A stretch of DNA of 64,000 nt from the NCBI GenBank assembly GCA_016720565.1, contig JADKKJ010000001.1, forward strand, positions 868,001 to 932,000, read 5' to 3'. The position numbers and the translations under genes were made by a program. This document shows, piece after piece, positions 1 to 8,592 of this stretch. The number at the start of each line of letters is the position of its first letter. Positions within the stretch are counted from its first letter, which is position 1. Below the pieces are notes generated by a model. It was not told the DNA's origin and did no database searches. It was given only the letters and a program-made list of their open reading frames with translations. Source of the DNA: Chitinophagaceae bacterium (GTDB lineage Bacteria > Bacteroidota > Bacteroidia > Chitinophagales > Chitinophagaceae).

Positions 1-527
1 GGAAATTGAAGTTTTTGCTCATATCTCAGAAAGATCCTCCTGGTTCCATGTGCTTTTGAACTAAGTGTCCAGAAAATTCCCGATCCTATATTGGCTGAGG
101 CTGCTAATCGCAGATAAGGAGATTTGCTTTTATATTCACCATCCTGTGTAAGACGGAATACACCGGTTGCAGGCAAAGAACCAAGCAGACCAGCACCAAG
201 GGAGCCTTCAATACCCAGAGCGCCTTTTTCCCATCTGTAACGGGCATCCGAATTTACATATAATGCATGCTGAACAAAACGATGATAGAAATAGCCAATC
301 CTGTTTGACCAGATCCATTCATGGTGGACACCGCTTTTTATTGTTTTCCCTCTTCCATATTCAATTCCGGGATGCAGGTCTTTTATTAAAAGGGAGCCGA
401 ACTTCGCGAATGGCTGTGCGGGTTGAGTATTATAGATTGCAAGGAATTGAAATCTTGCTTTTTGAGCATTTATTTGAATTAGTCCCGCAAAAAACAGGAA
501 CAACGCAGAGGCAAGTACTTTTTTCAT
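1..527 (-). CDS. Secreted outer-membrane-type protein, C-terminus cut by window edge
   Basis: The reading frame stays open from the ATG at 527 to the window edge, so about 175 N-terminal residues are visible and the stop is missing. The start MKKVLASALFLFFAG and following residues form a signal peptide that probably ends at NAQ. The rest alternates polar and hydrophobic residues with many Tyr, Phe and Arg and repeated short strands, for example around FYHRFVQHALYVNSDARY. This is typical of a Bacteroidota outer-membrane beta-barrel, but I recognise no named family. It begins 14 bases after the stop of the gene at 542-1423 on the same strand, so the two are probably co-transcribed. Confidence 0.7.
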   Translation of the reverse strand, partial: MKKVLASALFLFFAGLIQINAQKARFQFLAIYNTQPAQPFAKFGSLLIKDLHPGIEYGRGKTIKSGVHHEWIWSNRIGYFYHRFVQHALYVNSDARYRWEKGALGIEGSLGAGLLGSLPATGVFRLTQDGEYKSKSPYLRLAASANIGSGIFWTLSSKAHGTRRIFLRYEQKLQF

Positions 528-541
528 GGTTGAATTGTTTA

Positions 542-1423
542 TCATTTATATAATCCGGGTTGCAATTTTTTTAATTTAGAAGTCACCTCTTTTTTAATTT
601 TCTTTTCTATGGTATAGGGTTTATCCCTCACAACAAGATTACCCGATTGATCCAGCGCTATTGTATTACTTGAAAGAAATCGGTCATAAGCTGATTCATA
701 CACATTCCATCTTCCTATGTTTTCCCAGGCCGGTTTATAGCATACATCCAGGAATAATTTCCTGCCAGGGTTACCGCCAACGGCCGGTTTTCTGTTGAAC
801 AAACCAGGTTTAGACATAACCCAGCTTTCTGATCCGTAAATGCTGGCGGTACTGAAATGCCTGGACAGTGCTTTCATCAGAGAATCACCATCCATTTTAT
901 AGGTTTGTGTATAATCTATCGATTGCCTTGAATAGGTAGCACCCCCATAACAGGATCCGATCACCACTTTTGTATGGTTGTCTGAATACCCATCTATTTG
1001 CTTAAGGGTATTATCCAATCCGGGCTCTAAAAGGCTATGTGAATTGCACTCATCCTTTCCCACATAAAAAAGTGAATACCCCTTCTTAAATGCTCCATGA
1101 GAATCAAACCAAACAGTTCCCAACCGGGTATTGGTGGATTCCAGGTTCCGTTTCATCTTCAACACTGCATCATTCATGTCCTCCGCAATGATGGCAATGA
1201 ATGTGTTTTTATGCGACCATCCACGCAGTTTGGTTCGGAGAATATTATAGCGGGTGGCCAGGTCCAGATGCCCTTTCTTTCTTTTAGAAATAATAAAGAA
1301 ATTCAAACGTTGCCTGGAGGAAATGGAATCAACCTCCGAATGGTCATGTTTGAAATTGCCTGGCAGGGCATTAACAAGGATGGTGCAGGCCAGAAGAGTA
1401 AGTAGTAGTGAAAGCTTTTTCAT
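542..1423 (-). CDS. Secreted protein with caspase-fold-like His/Cys motifs
   Basis: A 293-residue protein with a signal peptide (residues 1-19, cleavage near VNA). What is visible resembles a clan CD (caspase-hemoglobinase) core. Hydrophobic strands occur at about 41-46 and 75-80. A third strand, TVWFDSHG, ends with His109. A helix about 136-148 follows, then the strand TKVVIGSCYGG with Cys158. The His-Gly and Ser-Cys pairs at the ends of successive strands, about 50 residues apart, are how catalytic dyads are placed in caspases, gingipains and CHAT proteins. I recognise no named family, so the peptidase role is inference. The C-terminal third is basic and lysine-rich. It is the first gene of an operon with the barrel-like protein downstream. 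Confidence 0.75.
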   Translation of the reverse strand: MKKLSLLLTLLACTILVNALPGNFKHDHSEVDSISSRQRLNFFIISKRKKGHLDLATRYNILRTKLRGWSHKNTFIAIIAEDMNDAVLKMKRNLESTNTRLGTVWFDSHGAFKKGYSLFYVGKDECNSHSLLEPGLDNTLKQIDGYSDNHTKVVIGSCYGGATYSRQSIDYTQTYKMDGDSLMKALSRHFSTASIYGSESWVMSKPGLFNRKPAVGGNPGRKLFLDVCYKPAWENIGRWNVYESAYDRFLSSNTIALDQSGNLVVRDKPYTIEKKIKKEVTSKLKKLQPGLYK

Positions 1424-1446
1424 CGGTTGCTATTTTGGTTTGAAAT

Positions 1447-1454
1447 CAAAGCTA
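1447..1454 (-). promoter_or_regulatory. -7 promoter box TAGCTTTG for the caspase-fold-like gene
   Basis: Exact match to the Bacteroidota -7 consensus TAnnTTTG read on the minus strand, 23 nt upstream of the ATG at 1423. I found no matching TTG element at the usual 19-21 nt spacing. Confidence 0.5.
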
Positions 1455-1645
1455 TCTGCGGTTCAAGGGTTTGAAAAACGGATATCACTACAGATTATCA
1501 GACAGTTAGCAGGAGTTCGTATTCAGGTATGAGGCCCGGGTTCTCAAACTTGATCTGCCTTTTTTAATGTGCAGGAATGGTCTTCTTAAGCAGAATTCCG
1601 TAAAACCGGCACTGTCAATTATTAATTTTCCGTAATTTCCGTTTA

Positions 1646-2641
1646 ATGGAATCCAACCAGCTTCAACAGCAAATATTCTCTACCATACGGGAGAAACTGC
1701 CAACCCACCTTTCGTTGGCTGATGAATTGCAGGAGTTACTGGGACTGAGTGCAGATAGCATTTACCGGAGGATCAGGGGAGAAAAGCCGATCAGCCTTCC
1801 TGAATTAAAAACGATCTGTGAGCATTTTCATTTATCCCTTGATGAAATGCTGAACCTCACCAACGACTCGGTATTATTTCATGCTCCAGGTTTAACCCGG
1901 AAATCGCCTGATTTCAAAGAATACCTTTTAGCCATGCGGGAGCAGTTCCGCTATTTCAATTCTTTTCCCGAAAAGAAAATGCATTATTTGTGCAAGGACC
2001 TTCCGTTCTGGTATTTTTACCTGTTTCCGGAGGTTGCCGCATTCAAGACCTTTTTATGGATGAAAACCATTCATAATTATCCATCCATGAAGAACCAGGT
2101 TTTCGCCATGGATGAGTTTCCTTCGGAGGAATATTTTAAAATAGGACAGGAGATCATTCAGCTTTATAACCTGATGCCTTCAGAAGAATTATGGAATAAT
2201 GAGAGTATCAATAGCACGCTGAATCAAATATCTTATTACAGGGAGGCGGGGATCTTTGCTACGAAAGAAGATGAGAAGAAAGTGATCGATTCGTTTTCAG
2301 ATATGATGGGGCACCTGGAGGATCAATGTGCTGCCGGCAGGAAATTTATGCCTGGTGATTCAGAACTCACTTACCGGTCTTCCATCCAGTTCTATGTAAA
2401 TGAACTTATTCTAGGAAACAACACCATTCTGCTTAACCTTGGAGGGAAGCGATTATCACTTATCACCCATAGTGTACTTAGTTACCTGATGACGACCGAT
2501 GAACGGTTCGCAGAATTAGCATTCAGCAGTTATAATTCTTTAGTAGGCCGTTCCGCACTGATCAGCGTTTCGGGAGAAAAGGAAAGACATCGGTTTTTCA
2601 ACAATATACAGGCTAAAATAAAACAGCTTCGCGATCATTAA
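1646..2641 (+). CDS. Helix-turn-helix DNA-binding regulator
   Basis: A 331-residue protein. Residues about 20-70 (LADELQELLGLSADSIYRRI, then a GEKPISLPEL stretch and a second helix pair) look like an XRE/BetR-type helix-turn-helix that reads DNA in the major groove. The remaining 250 residues are rich in aromatic and helical segments and match no domain I recognise; they may sense a ligand or mediate oligomerisation. The regulated genes are unknown. It lies 20 nt upstream of the HMG-CoA lyase gene, which has its own -7 box, so co-regulation is possible but not shown. Confidence 0.7.
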   Translation: MESNQLQQQIFSTIREKLPTHLSLADELQELLGLSADSIYRRIRGEKPISLPELKTICEHFHLSLDEMLNLTNDSVLFHAPGLTRKSPDFKEYLLAMREQFRYFNSFPEKKMHYLCKDLPFWYFYLFPEVAAFKTFLWMKTIHNYPSMKNQVFAMDEFPSEEYFKIGQEIIQLYNLMPSEELWNNESINSTLNQISYYREAGIFATKEDEKKVIDSFSDMMGHLEDQCAAGRKFMPGDSELTYRSSIQFYVNELILGNNTILLNLGGKRLSLITHSVLSYLMTTDERFAELAFSSYNSLVGRSALISVSGEKERHRFFNNIQAKIKQLRDH

Positions 2642-2649
2642 GGCTGGCT

Positions 2650-2657
2650 TAACTTTG
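2650..2657 (+). promoter_or_regulatory. -7 promoter box TAACTTTG immediately before HMG-CoA lyase
   Basis: Exact TAnnTTTG match ending 4 nt before the ATG at 2662. The transcription start should fall at or next to the start codon, which suggests a leaderless mRNA. I see no TTG element at the usual spacing. Confidence 0.55.
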
Positions 2658-2661
2658 CCCG

Positions 2662-3522
2662 ATGCAGGAAACTTTCGTTAAACTGATCGAATGTCCCCGC
2701 GATGCTATGCAGGGCTGGAAGACGTTCATCCCTACTGCCACCAAACTGGAATATATTCAGCAATTGCTGAAGGTTGGATTTGACACGCTTGATTATGGCA
2801 GTTTCGTATCACCAAAGGCTATCCCCCAGATGGCCGACACGACGGAACTTACTCCACAAATAAAAAATCAGGGCCCAACAAAATTATTGGCCATTATTGC
2901 TAATGAAAGAGGGGCTGAAGAAGCTGTTCAGTTTCCTGATATCCAATACCTGGGATTCCCGTTTTCCGTTTCAGAAACATTTCAGCTTCGAAATACCAAT
3001 GCCAGCATCGAACAATCCCTGGATAGGGTAGCCACGATCCAGGAACTCTGTATCAAGAACCAGAAAGAACTGGTGGTCTATATTTCCATGGGTTTTGGAA
3101 ATCCTTATGGCGACCCTTATGATGAGGATATCGTTTTTGAATGGGTGAATAAACTGGTGGCCATGAATATTGGCATTATCTCGCTGGCGGATACCGTTGG
3201 ACTAGCTGATCCGGAAGAAGTATTTTCTATTACGCGATACCTGGTGGAATCACTTCCCGGTACAGAGATTGGGGTTCATCTTCACTCTACCGCGGAGAAC
3301 TGGAGGGAAAAACTGGATGCCGCTTTTAAAGCCGGTTGCCGTCGATTTGATGGGGCCTTAAAAGGCATTGGTGGATGCCCGATGGCAAAAGATGAACTCG
3401 TGGGCAATATGAATATGGAATGGATGATCGATTATTTCCGCGACCAGCATGTATTGCCAGTACTGAATGAAGAGGCACTTAAAAAAAGCCTTGAACTCGC
3501 GGATCGAATTTTCAATAATTAA
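2662..3522 (+). CDS. Hydroxymethylglutaryl-CoA lyase
   Basis: A 286-residue TIM-barrel lyase of the DRE-TIM family that cleaves HMG-CoA to acetoacetate and acetyl-CoA, the last step of leucine degradation. The N-terminal ECPRDAMQGW carries the Arg-Asp pair (residues 13-14) that binds substrate and metal. VHLHST gives the HxH metal ligands near residue 204. GIGGCPMAKDELVGNM near residue 236 carries the family's conserved cysteine loop. Length is normal for bacterial HMG-CoA lyases. The GSCFA gene starts 1 nt after its stop. Other leucine degradation genes are not in this window; a thiolase lies 22 kb away. Confidence 0.88.
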   Translation: MQETFVKLIECPRDAMQGWKTFIPTATKLEYIQQLLKVGFDTLDYGSFVSPKAIPQMADTTELTPQIKNQGPTKLLAIIANERGAEEAVQFPDIQYLGFPFSVSETFQLRNTNASIEQSLDRVATIQELCIKNQKELVVYISMGFGNPYGDPYDEDIVFEWVNKLVAMNIGIISLADTVGLADPEEVFSITRYLVESLPGTEIGVHLHSTAENWREKLDAAFKAGCRRFDGALKGIGGCPMAKDELVGNMNMEWMIDYFRDQHVLPVLNEEALKKSLELADRIFNN

Positions 3523-3523
3523 G

Positions 3524-4531
3524 ATGGAACTACTGATCCCCATAGACCTGAAAAACCTTGCTGATCCTATACGGTACGGGGATCGTATCTTTTTAACCGG
3601 ATCCTGTTTTACAGAGCATATTGGCAATGCGCTTTCCGAATTGAAGTTTCGGGTTCTTCAGAATCCGCATGGTATTTTATTCGGTGCTGATAGCGTTTGC
3701 CGTTCCCTAAACGCCTGCGTACATAAAAAAAAATATACCCCTTCCGACCTTTTTTATTTAAATGAATGCTGGAATAGCTGGGATCACCATTCCCGATATT
3801 CTTCTACCGATCTGTCATTAGCGCTGAAAACTATGAATGAAAAGATCGATGAATCACATGAATTCCTGGCAGAAGCAGATTGGCTGATCATTACGCTGGG
3901 TTCATCATTTACTTATAAGCTTACACCGGGGGCGGATCTGGCATCTCTGCATGCTGGTGATAGTGTGGCCAATTGCCACCGTGCACCTCAATCCTGGTTC
4001 TCCAAACAAATGATGGCTACAGGCGATATCATTCGCGTATTAAATAACAGCCTGGATGACCTGAAGAAATTCAACCCCTCCCTGAAATTCATTTTTACGA
4101 TCAGTCCGGTGCGGCATATTCGCGATGGGGTGGTGGAGAATAATCGAAGCAAGGCCCGGCTGATCAGTTCCGTGCAGGACCTGGTGGAAAACCGCGGCGA
4201 CAGTTTTTATTTTCCTTCCTATGAATTACTGATAGATGTATTGAGGGATTATCGTTTTTATGATATCGACCTGGTTCATCCCAATTATGCCGCCACCGAG
4301 TTCGTTTTTGAAAAATTCATGGAATATGGCATCGACCCTTCAGCTGCCAGCCTGATGAAGGAAGTAAAAAAACTGGTAACCGCCAGGAAGCATCGCGCCT
4401 TTCAGCCGAATACCGCTTCACATCAAAAATTCCTTGAATCACATCTTGAAAAAGCGCGTCAGCTGCAGGAGGAACATCCGTTCCTTGACCTCAGTAAAGA
4501 GATCGATCATTTTTCCCGCAGCATTTTGTAA
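3524..4531 (+). CDS. GSCFA domain protein
   Basis: A 335-residue protein. I chose the ATG at 3524 because the upstream in-frame start lies inside the HMG-CoA lyase gene and the protein then begins MELLIPIDLKN, as usual for the family. FLTGSCFTEHIG near residue 25 is the family-defining motif, and SPVRHIRDGVVENNRSKARL is conserved in the second half. GSCFA proteins are common in Bacteroidota and appear related to SGNH-type hydrolases, but the substrate is not known. No signal peptide is seen. The 3' end overlaps the oppositely oriented galM by 25 bases. Confidence 0.85.
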   Translation: MELLIPIDLKNLADPIRYGDRIFLTGSCFTEHIGNALSELKFRVLQNPHGILFGADSVCRSLNACVHKKKYTPSDLFYLNECWNSWDHHSRYSSTDLSLALKTMNEKIDESHEFLAEADWLIITLGSSFTYKLTPGADLASLHAGDSVANCHRAPQSWFSKQMMATGDIIRVLNNSLDDLKKFNPSLKFIFTISPVRHIRDGVVENNRSKARLISSVQDLVENRGDSFYFPSYELLIDVLRDYRFYDIDLVHPNYAATEFVFEKFMEYGIDPSAASLMKEVKKLVTARKHRAFQPNTASHQKFLESHLEKARQLQEEHPFLDLSKEIDHFSRSIL

Positions 4532-5559
4532 ATAGTATGCTGACGGTAAACTTCCCCTGGCCTTAAAATGGTATTGGGAAAACCAGGAATGTTCACCGCA
4601 TTGGGATGTATTTGCGTTTCCAGGCAAAGGCCACTGAAGGGCAGGTAATTCTTACCATGCTTCCCAATTACAGGAGGGATCCATTTGCCGGTATAAAAAT
4701 GGCAAACCGGTTCGGTGGTCCAGAGTTCCATTTTCCAGGGAGAAGACAGAGCGGTAAGTGAGGCGCATAATTCCGGGGAAGAACTGATCCCTTTGTCAAG
4801 TACAAAACTCTGGTCATATTCCGAAATTTTGCTCAAACCTTCACTTAGTAACAAAGGTTTTCTGAGATCATGTGTGCTGCCTTCCACCGGCAAATAGCGG
4901 CCTGTTACTACCAGGTCATTATCCTGCTCAAGTATATTAGAAGCTGCAATCTGCAACTGGTGATCATGAATGGTTCCATCGCCATTTTGGAGATTGAAAT
5001 AATGGTGGGTGGTGAAATTCACGGGTGTGGGTTTATCTGTTGTGGCCCTGATCTGGATGTCCATTTCATTACAGTTATTCAATTCATAACGGATATGGCA
5101 TTGAAGGTTACCGGGAAAGCCCTGGTCGCCATCGGGACTCAGATAACTGAATTCAACAAAAGGAAATGGTTCATCGCCATACGAAGAAACCTGCCAGCAT
5201 TTTTTATCAAGCGCCTCAGGTCCGCCGTGAAGGGTATCATTTTTCATATTGGCGATCAAATTGTATTCAATTCCATCCAGGTTGAATCGCGCATTGCCGA
5301 TCCTGTTTCCATAACGACCCACTACGGCTCCAAAAAAAGGATTTTGCGCCAGGTAGGTTTCAGCCCAGTAATCTTCAATGCGGTCGAATCCTAACACCAC
5401 ATCATTCCAACTGCCATCAGGTTCCTGTAAACGGAAATGGGTTACGATGGCCCCGAAATTGGTGATGCATAATTCACATCCATTACAGCGAAGTGTAAAC
5501 AAATAAATATCTTCACCTTTCCTTAATTGAGGGAGATCCTGGCGGACAATTTGTTTCAT
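4507..5559 (-). CDS. galM: Aldose 1-epimerase (galactose mutarotase)
   Basis: A 350-residue mutarotase that interconverts alpha and beta anomers of galactose or glucose so that GalK receives the alpha form. Visible motifs are ITNFGAIVTHF near the N-terminus, VGRYGNRIGNARF with NDTLHGG (catalytic His), VNFTTHHYFNL (second conserved His), and CLETQIHPNAVN with the catalytic Glu near the C-terminus. No signal peptide, so cytoplasmic. It is divergent from galK with only 21 bases between the two starts, so the short gap must hold both control regions. The 3' end overlaps the GSCFA gene. Confidence 0.92.
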   Translation of the reverse strand: MKQIVRQDLPQLRKGEDIYLFTLRCNGCELCITNFGAIVTHFRLQEPDGSWNDVVLGFDRIEDYWAETYLAQNPFFGAVVGRYGNRIGNARFNLDGIEYNLIANMKNDTLHGGPEALDKKCWQVSSYGDEPFPFVEFSYLSPDGDQGFPGNLQCHIRYELNNCNEMDIQIRATTDKPTPVNFTTHHYFNLQNGDGTIHDHQLQIAASNILEQDNDLVVTGRYLPVEGSTHDLRKPLLLSEGLSKISEYDQSFVLDKGISSSPELCASLTALSSPWKMELWTTEPVCHFYTGKWIPPVIGKHGKNYLPFSGLCLETQIHPNAVNIPGFPNTILRPGEVYRQHTIYKMLREK

Positions 5560-5580
5560 CCTTAAATGTAGCTAATTAGT

Positions 5581-6738
5581 ATGAGCGTGGAAGACCTGAA
5601 AAAAGAGTTTTGGAACCGATATAATAATACAGCTTCCCATATTTTTTATTGCCCCGGCAGGATCAACCTGATTGGAGAGCATATAGATTATAACGGGGGC
5701 AGGGTGATGCCCTGCGCCATCAGCCGCGGCACCTGGCTGGCGCTTCGTTTCAATACCGACAGGCTGTTTCGTTTTCAATGCCTGAATTTTCCAGAGACCA
5801 TTGAACTGGAGATCAGGGATAGCTATTCCGCCATGGGAAAGGCCTGGTACAATTACCCTTTAGGCGTGATCAATGAGATACTGAAACAGGGTCAGGCCCT
5901 GGAAGGATTGGATATGCTTTTCTATGGAGATATTCCAATAGGCGCAGGTCTTTCTTCTTCCGCATCTATTGAAGTGTTGATGGCAGAGGCACTGAATAAA
6001 TGTTTTGCACTAAATAAAAAGGGTACTGAGATCGCCCTTATCGGCAAAGCCGCAGAAAATCATTTTATAGGAGTGAATTGTGGTATAATGGATCAGTTTG
6101 CAGTAGCCAATGGGAAAAAAGACCAGGCCCTGTTGCTGGATTGTGAGACCCTTGACTATGAATATTTTCCTTTCAACCTTAAAGAACAAGGGTTGGTGGT
6201 GATCAATACCAATAAACCAAGAAGACTGGCCGAGTCAAAATATAATGAACGTTTTTCCGAGTGCAGGCAGGCACTGGCCATTCTTCAGCGGTCATTGCCG
6301 GTAAATAATCTCTGCGATATACATCCCGGCCAGTTTGAACAATATAAAGAAACTATTGAGGATCCCATTTTAGTAAAAAGGGCCCGCCATGTGATCTCGG
6401 AATACGCCCGGGTGAAAGATGCGACCATAGCGCTTCAAACAGACGACCTGCTTGTTCTTGGAAAATTAATGTATGCATCCCATCATTCACTGAAAGAAGA
6501 TTATGAGGTTTCCTGCCGGGAACTGGATGTGATCGTTGAGTTCTGTAAGAATTTCAAAGGTTGTTATGGCGCCAGGATGACCGGAGCGGGTTTTGGTGGT
6601 TGCGCGATCGCTATTATCGATCGTAAACGGTTTGAACAATTCTCCAGGGAGTTAGTAGCGAATTATACCGATAAGATCGGGTATGCCCCGGAAGTTTTTC
6701 TTACAGCGGCAGAAGAAGGGGTGCACCAACTGCTTTAA
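5581..6738 (+). CDS. galK: Galactokinase
   Basis: A 385-residue GHMP-family kinase that phosphorylates alpha-D-galactose at C1 with ATP, the first committed step of the Leloir pathway. The three family motifs are present: GRINLIGEHIDYNGG (residues about 27-41, sugar binding), PIGAGLSSSASIE (about 119-131, phosphate loop), and RMTGAGFGGCAIAI near residue 335. Length matches E. coli GalK. It is divergent from galM and convergent with the NahK-like kinase, whose 3' end it overlaps by 4 bases. galT and galE are not in the window. Confidence 0.94.
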   Translation: MSVEDLKKEFWNRYNNTASHIFYCPGRINLIGEHIDYNGGRVMPCAISRGTWLALRFNTDRLFRFQCLNFPETIELEIRDSYSAMGKAWYNYPLGVINEILKQGQALEGLDMLFYGDIPIGAGLSSSASIEVLMAEALNKCFALNKKGTEIALIGKAAENHFIGVNCGIMDQFAVANGKKDQALLLDCETLDYEYFPFNLKEQGLVVINTNKPRRLAESKYNERFSECRQALAILQRSLPVNNLCDIHPGQFEQYKETIEDPILVKRARHVISEYARVKDATIALQTDDLLVLGKLMYASHHSLKEDYEVSCRELDVIVEFCKNFKGCYGARMTGAGFGGCAIAIIDRKRFEQFSRELVANYTDKIGYAPEVFLTAAEEGVHQLL

Positions 6739-7814
6739 ACACTGAAGGCATATTTTTCGCGGAGGTATTCTTCCAGGCAGGTCAGTAACCGGAATTGATT
6801 TTTAGCACGGTCAAGATTCTGTCCAGTATAATTTATTTTGTAATAAATATCCCCGTTCAGGTGATCTGCCAGGAAACGAAGGGTTTGCATATAAACCAGT
6901 ATTAGCCCTGAAGCATGTGTAAGTTTTTTTTCTTCGCTGGTCCATTCAATTTCCATTACAGAGGAATAATTGCCGGCCAGTTCTTCATAAATATCTTCCC
7001 TGATCCGCATGGATGAAATTTCGCTGGCATTCTCATCCAGAGATCCAGCCAGGGAGCGGATCATATCTCCCAGGTCGGAAAAAAAATAGCCCGGCATCAC
7101 TGTATCAAGGTCTATCGGTCCCCATACCTTGCCAGTGGATCCTTCGAAAAGTATATTAGCTATCTTGGCGTCATGATGCATTACCCTTAGTGGAAAATTT
7201 GCCGGTTCATTTTTGAATCGTTCAAATAACCGGCAATACGTTTTCCTGCTTATCATTTCCAATGGAAGTGAACCGGCCAGTTGCAACCGTTCGGCGGTGG
7301 AGTTAGTTAGCGCTTCTTCAAATTGCTGATAGCGTAGAGACAGGTCATGAAAATGGGGCAGGGCAGGCATTAATTTTTCCGCATTAAAATCTTTACTGAG
7401 CGCCAGTGTAAATAATGCAAAGGTCCTTGCCACTTCAGCGGCCTGTTCTTTACTCTCCACTTTTTCTATCGTGTATGATCCCTGGATCCATTCCATGGCC
7501 CTCCAGGCGTTTCTATTATTGTCGAAGAACAGGAGCTGGTCCTTTTCAAAAAAAACAGGTAATGGAATCCTGATCCTGCCGGGCCATTGTTTAGAAAATT
7601 CATATAATGCCTGGTAATTGGCACTAAGGTCCATGGGTTCTTTAAAAATGCCGGTGTTGATCTTTTGAAGCAGCCAGGACCTTCCATTTGATCCTTCCGT
7701 CATTTTAAAGGAATGGTTGATCAGACCGCCTTTGGCCAGTGGTGCTATATTCAGCTGGCCTTTTTGAAAACCGGTAGCTACGGATAATGCGGTCAAAACT
7801 TCGTCAGGCACCAT
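6735..7814 (-). CDS. Phosphotransferase resembling N-acetylhexosamine 1-kinase (NahK)
   Basis: A 359-residue protein of the aminoglycoside phosphotransferase/choline kinase fold. MHHDAKIANILFE with the following IDLDTVMPG gives the catalytic Asp, Asn and metal-binding Asp of the Brenner motif. The arrangement LINHSF, LLQKINTGIFKEP and IDLDTVMPG with SDLGDMIR closely resembles bifidobacterial NahK, which phosphorylates GlcNAc or GalNAc at C1. I infer an anomeric amino-sugar kinase; the neighbouring galK and galM support a sugar substrate. Antibiotic resistance is unlikely. The miaE gene lies 10 bases upstream on the same strand, so the two may be one operon. Confidence 0.75.
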   Translation of the reverse strand: MVPDEVLTALSVATGFQKGQLNIAPLAKGGLINHSFKMTEGSNGRSWLLQKINTGIFKEPMDLSANYQALYEFSKQWPGRIRIPLPVFFEKDQLLFFDNNRNAWRAMEWIQGSYTIEKVESKEQAAEVARTFALFTLALSKDFNAEKLMPALPHFHDLSLRYQQFEEALTNSTAERLQLAGSLPLEMISRKTYCRLFERFKNEPANFPLRVMHHDAKIANILFEGSTGKVWGPIDLDTVMPGYFFSDLGDMIRSLAGSLDENASEISSMRIREDIYEELAGNYSSVMEIEWTSEEKKLTHASGLILVYMQTLRFLADHLNGDIYYKINYTGQNLDRAKNQFRLLTCLEEYLREKYAFSV

Positions 7815-7824
7815 GATTAAATTT

Positions 7825-8433
7825 TTAGTGGATCCGATCGCCTCTTAATTCCATTTTTTTCATAAGGCCCGCTTCAAACTGCAGCCATTCCTTCCATCGA
7901 TCCCTCACCTTTTTTTTATCGATATAGGTCTCTGCAAGTTTCAGGAACAGGGTATAATGGCCAGCTTCGCTTTCCATGAATTTTCGATAAAAACGTTGCA
8001 GGTTTTTATCGGCCAGTCCTTCACTTAACCGTTTAAAACGTTCGCATGACCTGGCTTCTATCAGGGCCATGGTCAGCAACTGGTCCAGTAAACGATCTTC
8101 AAGATGTCCGCCTGTCTTCTGAAAGGCAAAAAGCTCATTTACATAAAGGTCCTTACGTTGTTTACCCAGCTTTAGCCCTCTTTTCTCCATCTCAGCCAAT
8201 ACGGCCCTGAAGTGGCCCCATTCTTCGGTTACCAGGGGACTTAATGCCTTTACCAGTTCGGCTCTTTCGCTGTAGCGTTGTATCAGGGAAATACAGGTAG
8301 TAGCAGCTTTTTGCTCGCAATAGGCATGGTCGGTAAGGATCTCTTCCAGTGAAATTGCCGCCAGGTTTACCCATCGGGGGTCGGTAGGGAGACGGAGTCC
8401 CAGGATGGTTCTGGTATCGATAGATAGCTCCAT
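7825..8433 (-). CDS. miaE: tRNA-(ms2io6A) hydroxylase MiaE
   Basis: A 202-residue di-iron, ferritin-like monooxygenase that hydroxylates the isopentenyl group of 2-methylthio-N6-isopentenyladenosine at tRNA position 37. Four helices supply the iron ligands: SLEEILTDHAYCEQKAA, TEEWGHFRAV, ALIEARSCERF and ESEAGHYTLF, together giving the Glu and ExxH ligands. Length matches MiaE of other bacteria. The partner enzymes MiaA and MiaB are not in this window. It precedes the NahK-like gene by 10 bases with no functional link that I can see. Confidence 0.88.
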   Translation of the reverse strand: MELSIDTRTILGLRLPTDPRWVNLAAISLEEILTDHAYCEQKAATTCISLIQRYSERAELVKALSPLVTEEWGHFRAVLAEMEKRGLKLGKQRKDLYVNELFAFQKTGGHLEDRLLDQLLTMALIEARSCERFKRLSEGLADKNLQRFYRKFMESEAGHYTLFLKLAETYIDKKKVRDRWKEWLQFEAGLMKKMELRGDRIH

Positions 8434-8511
8434 ATGGCGAAAATAAGGCCTATTATCTGTTTAAGTATTGAAATTCAGGGGTTAAGCCTGTAAAAAAATA
8501 GGGGAAAGGCC

Positions 8512-8542
8512 TTTGTGATTAGGACAAAGCACCTTACCTTTG
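8512..8542 (+). promoter_or_regulatory. Complete Bacteroidota promoter for rpsO-pnp
   Basis: TTTG at 8512-8515 and TACCTTTG at 8535-8542 are separated by 19 nt, an exact match to the Bacteroidota -33/-7 consensus. The predicted mRNA has a leader of about 45 nt before rpsO containing the short hairpin CCGA-AATTA-TCGG. Confidence 0.7.
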
Positions 8543-8592
8543 CAGCCGAAATTATCGGATGTAAAATCGGATGAAAATTAAAAAATAAAGAG

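Noticed and set aside
1424..1645. Small gene in the gap between the caspase-fold-like gene and the HTH regulator
   Set aside because: Short ORFs here run into the signal peptide region of the minus-strand gene and have no coding features. Only a -7 box for that gene is evident.
4870..5394. 174-codon plus-strand ORF inside galM
   Set aside because: It is antisense to galM, whose motifs and length are complete. The translation has no recognisable domain.
6735..7814. Aminoglycoside resistance phosphotransferase
   Set aside because: The fold is shared, but the motifs and the galK/galM context fit a NahK-like sugar kinase better.
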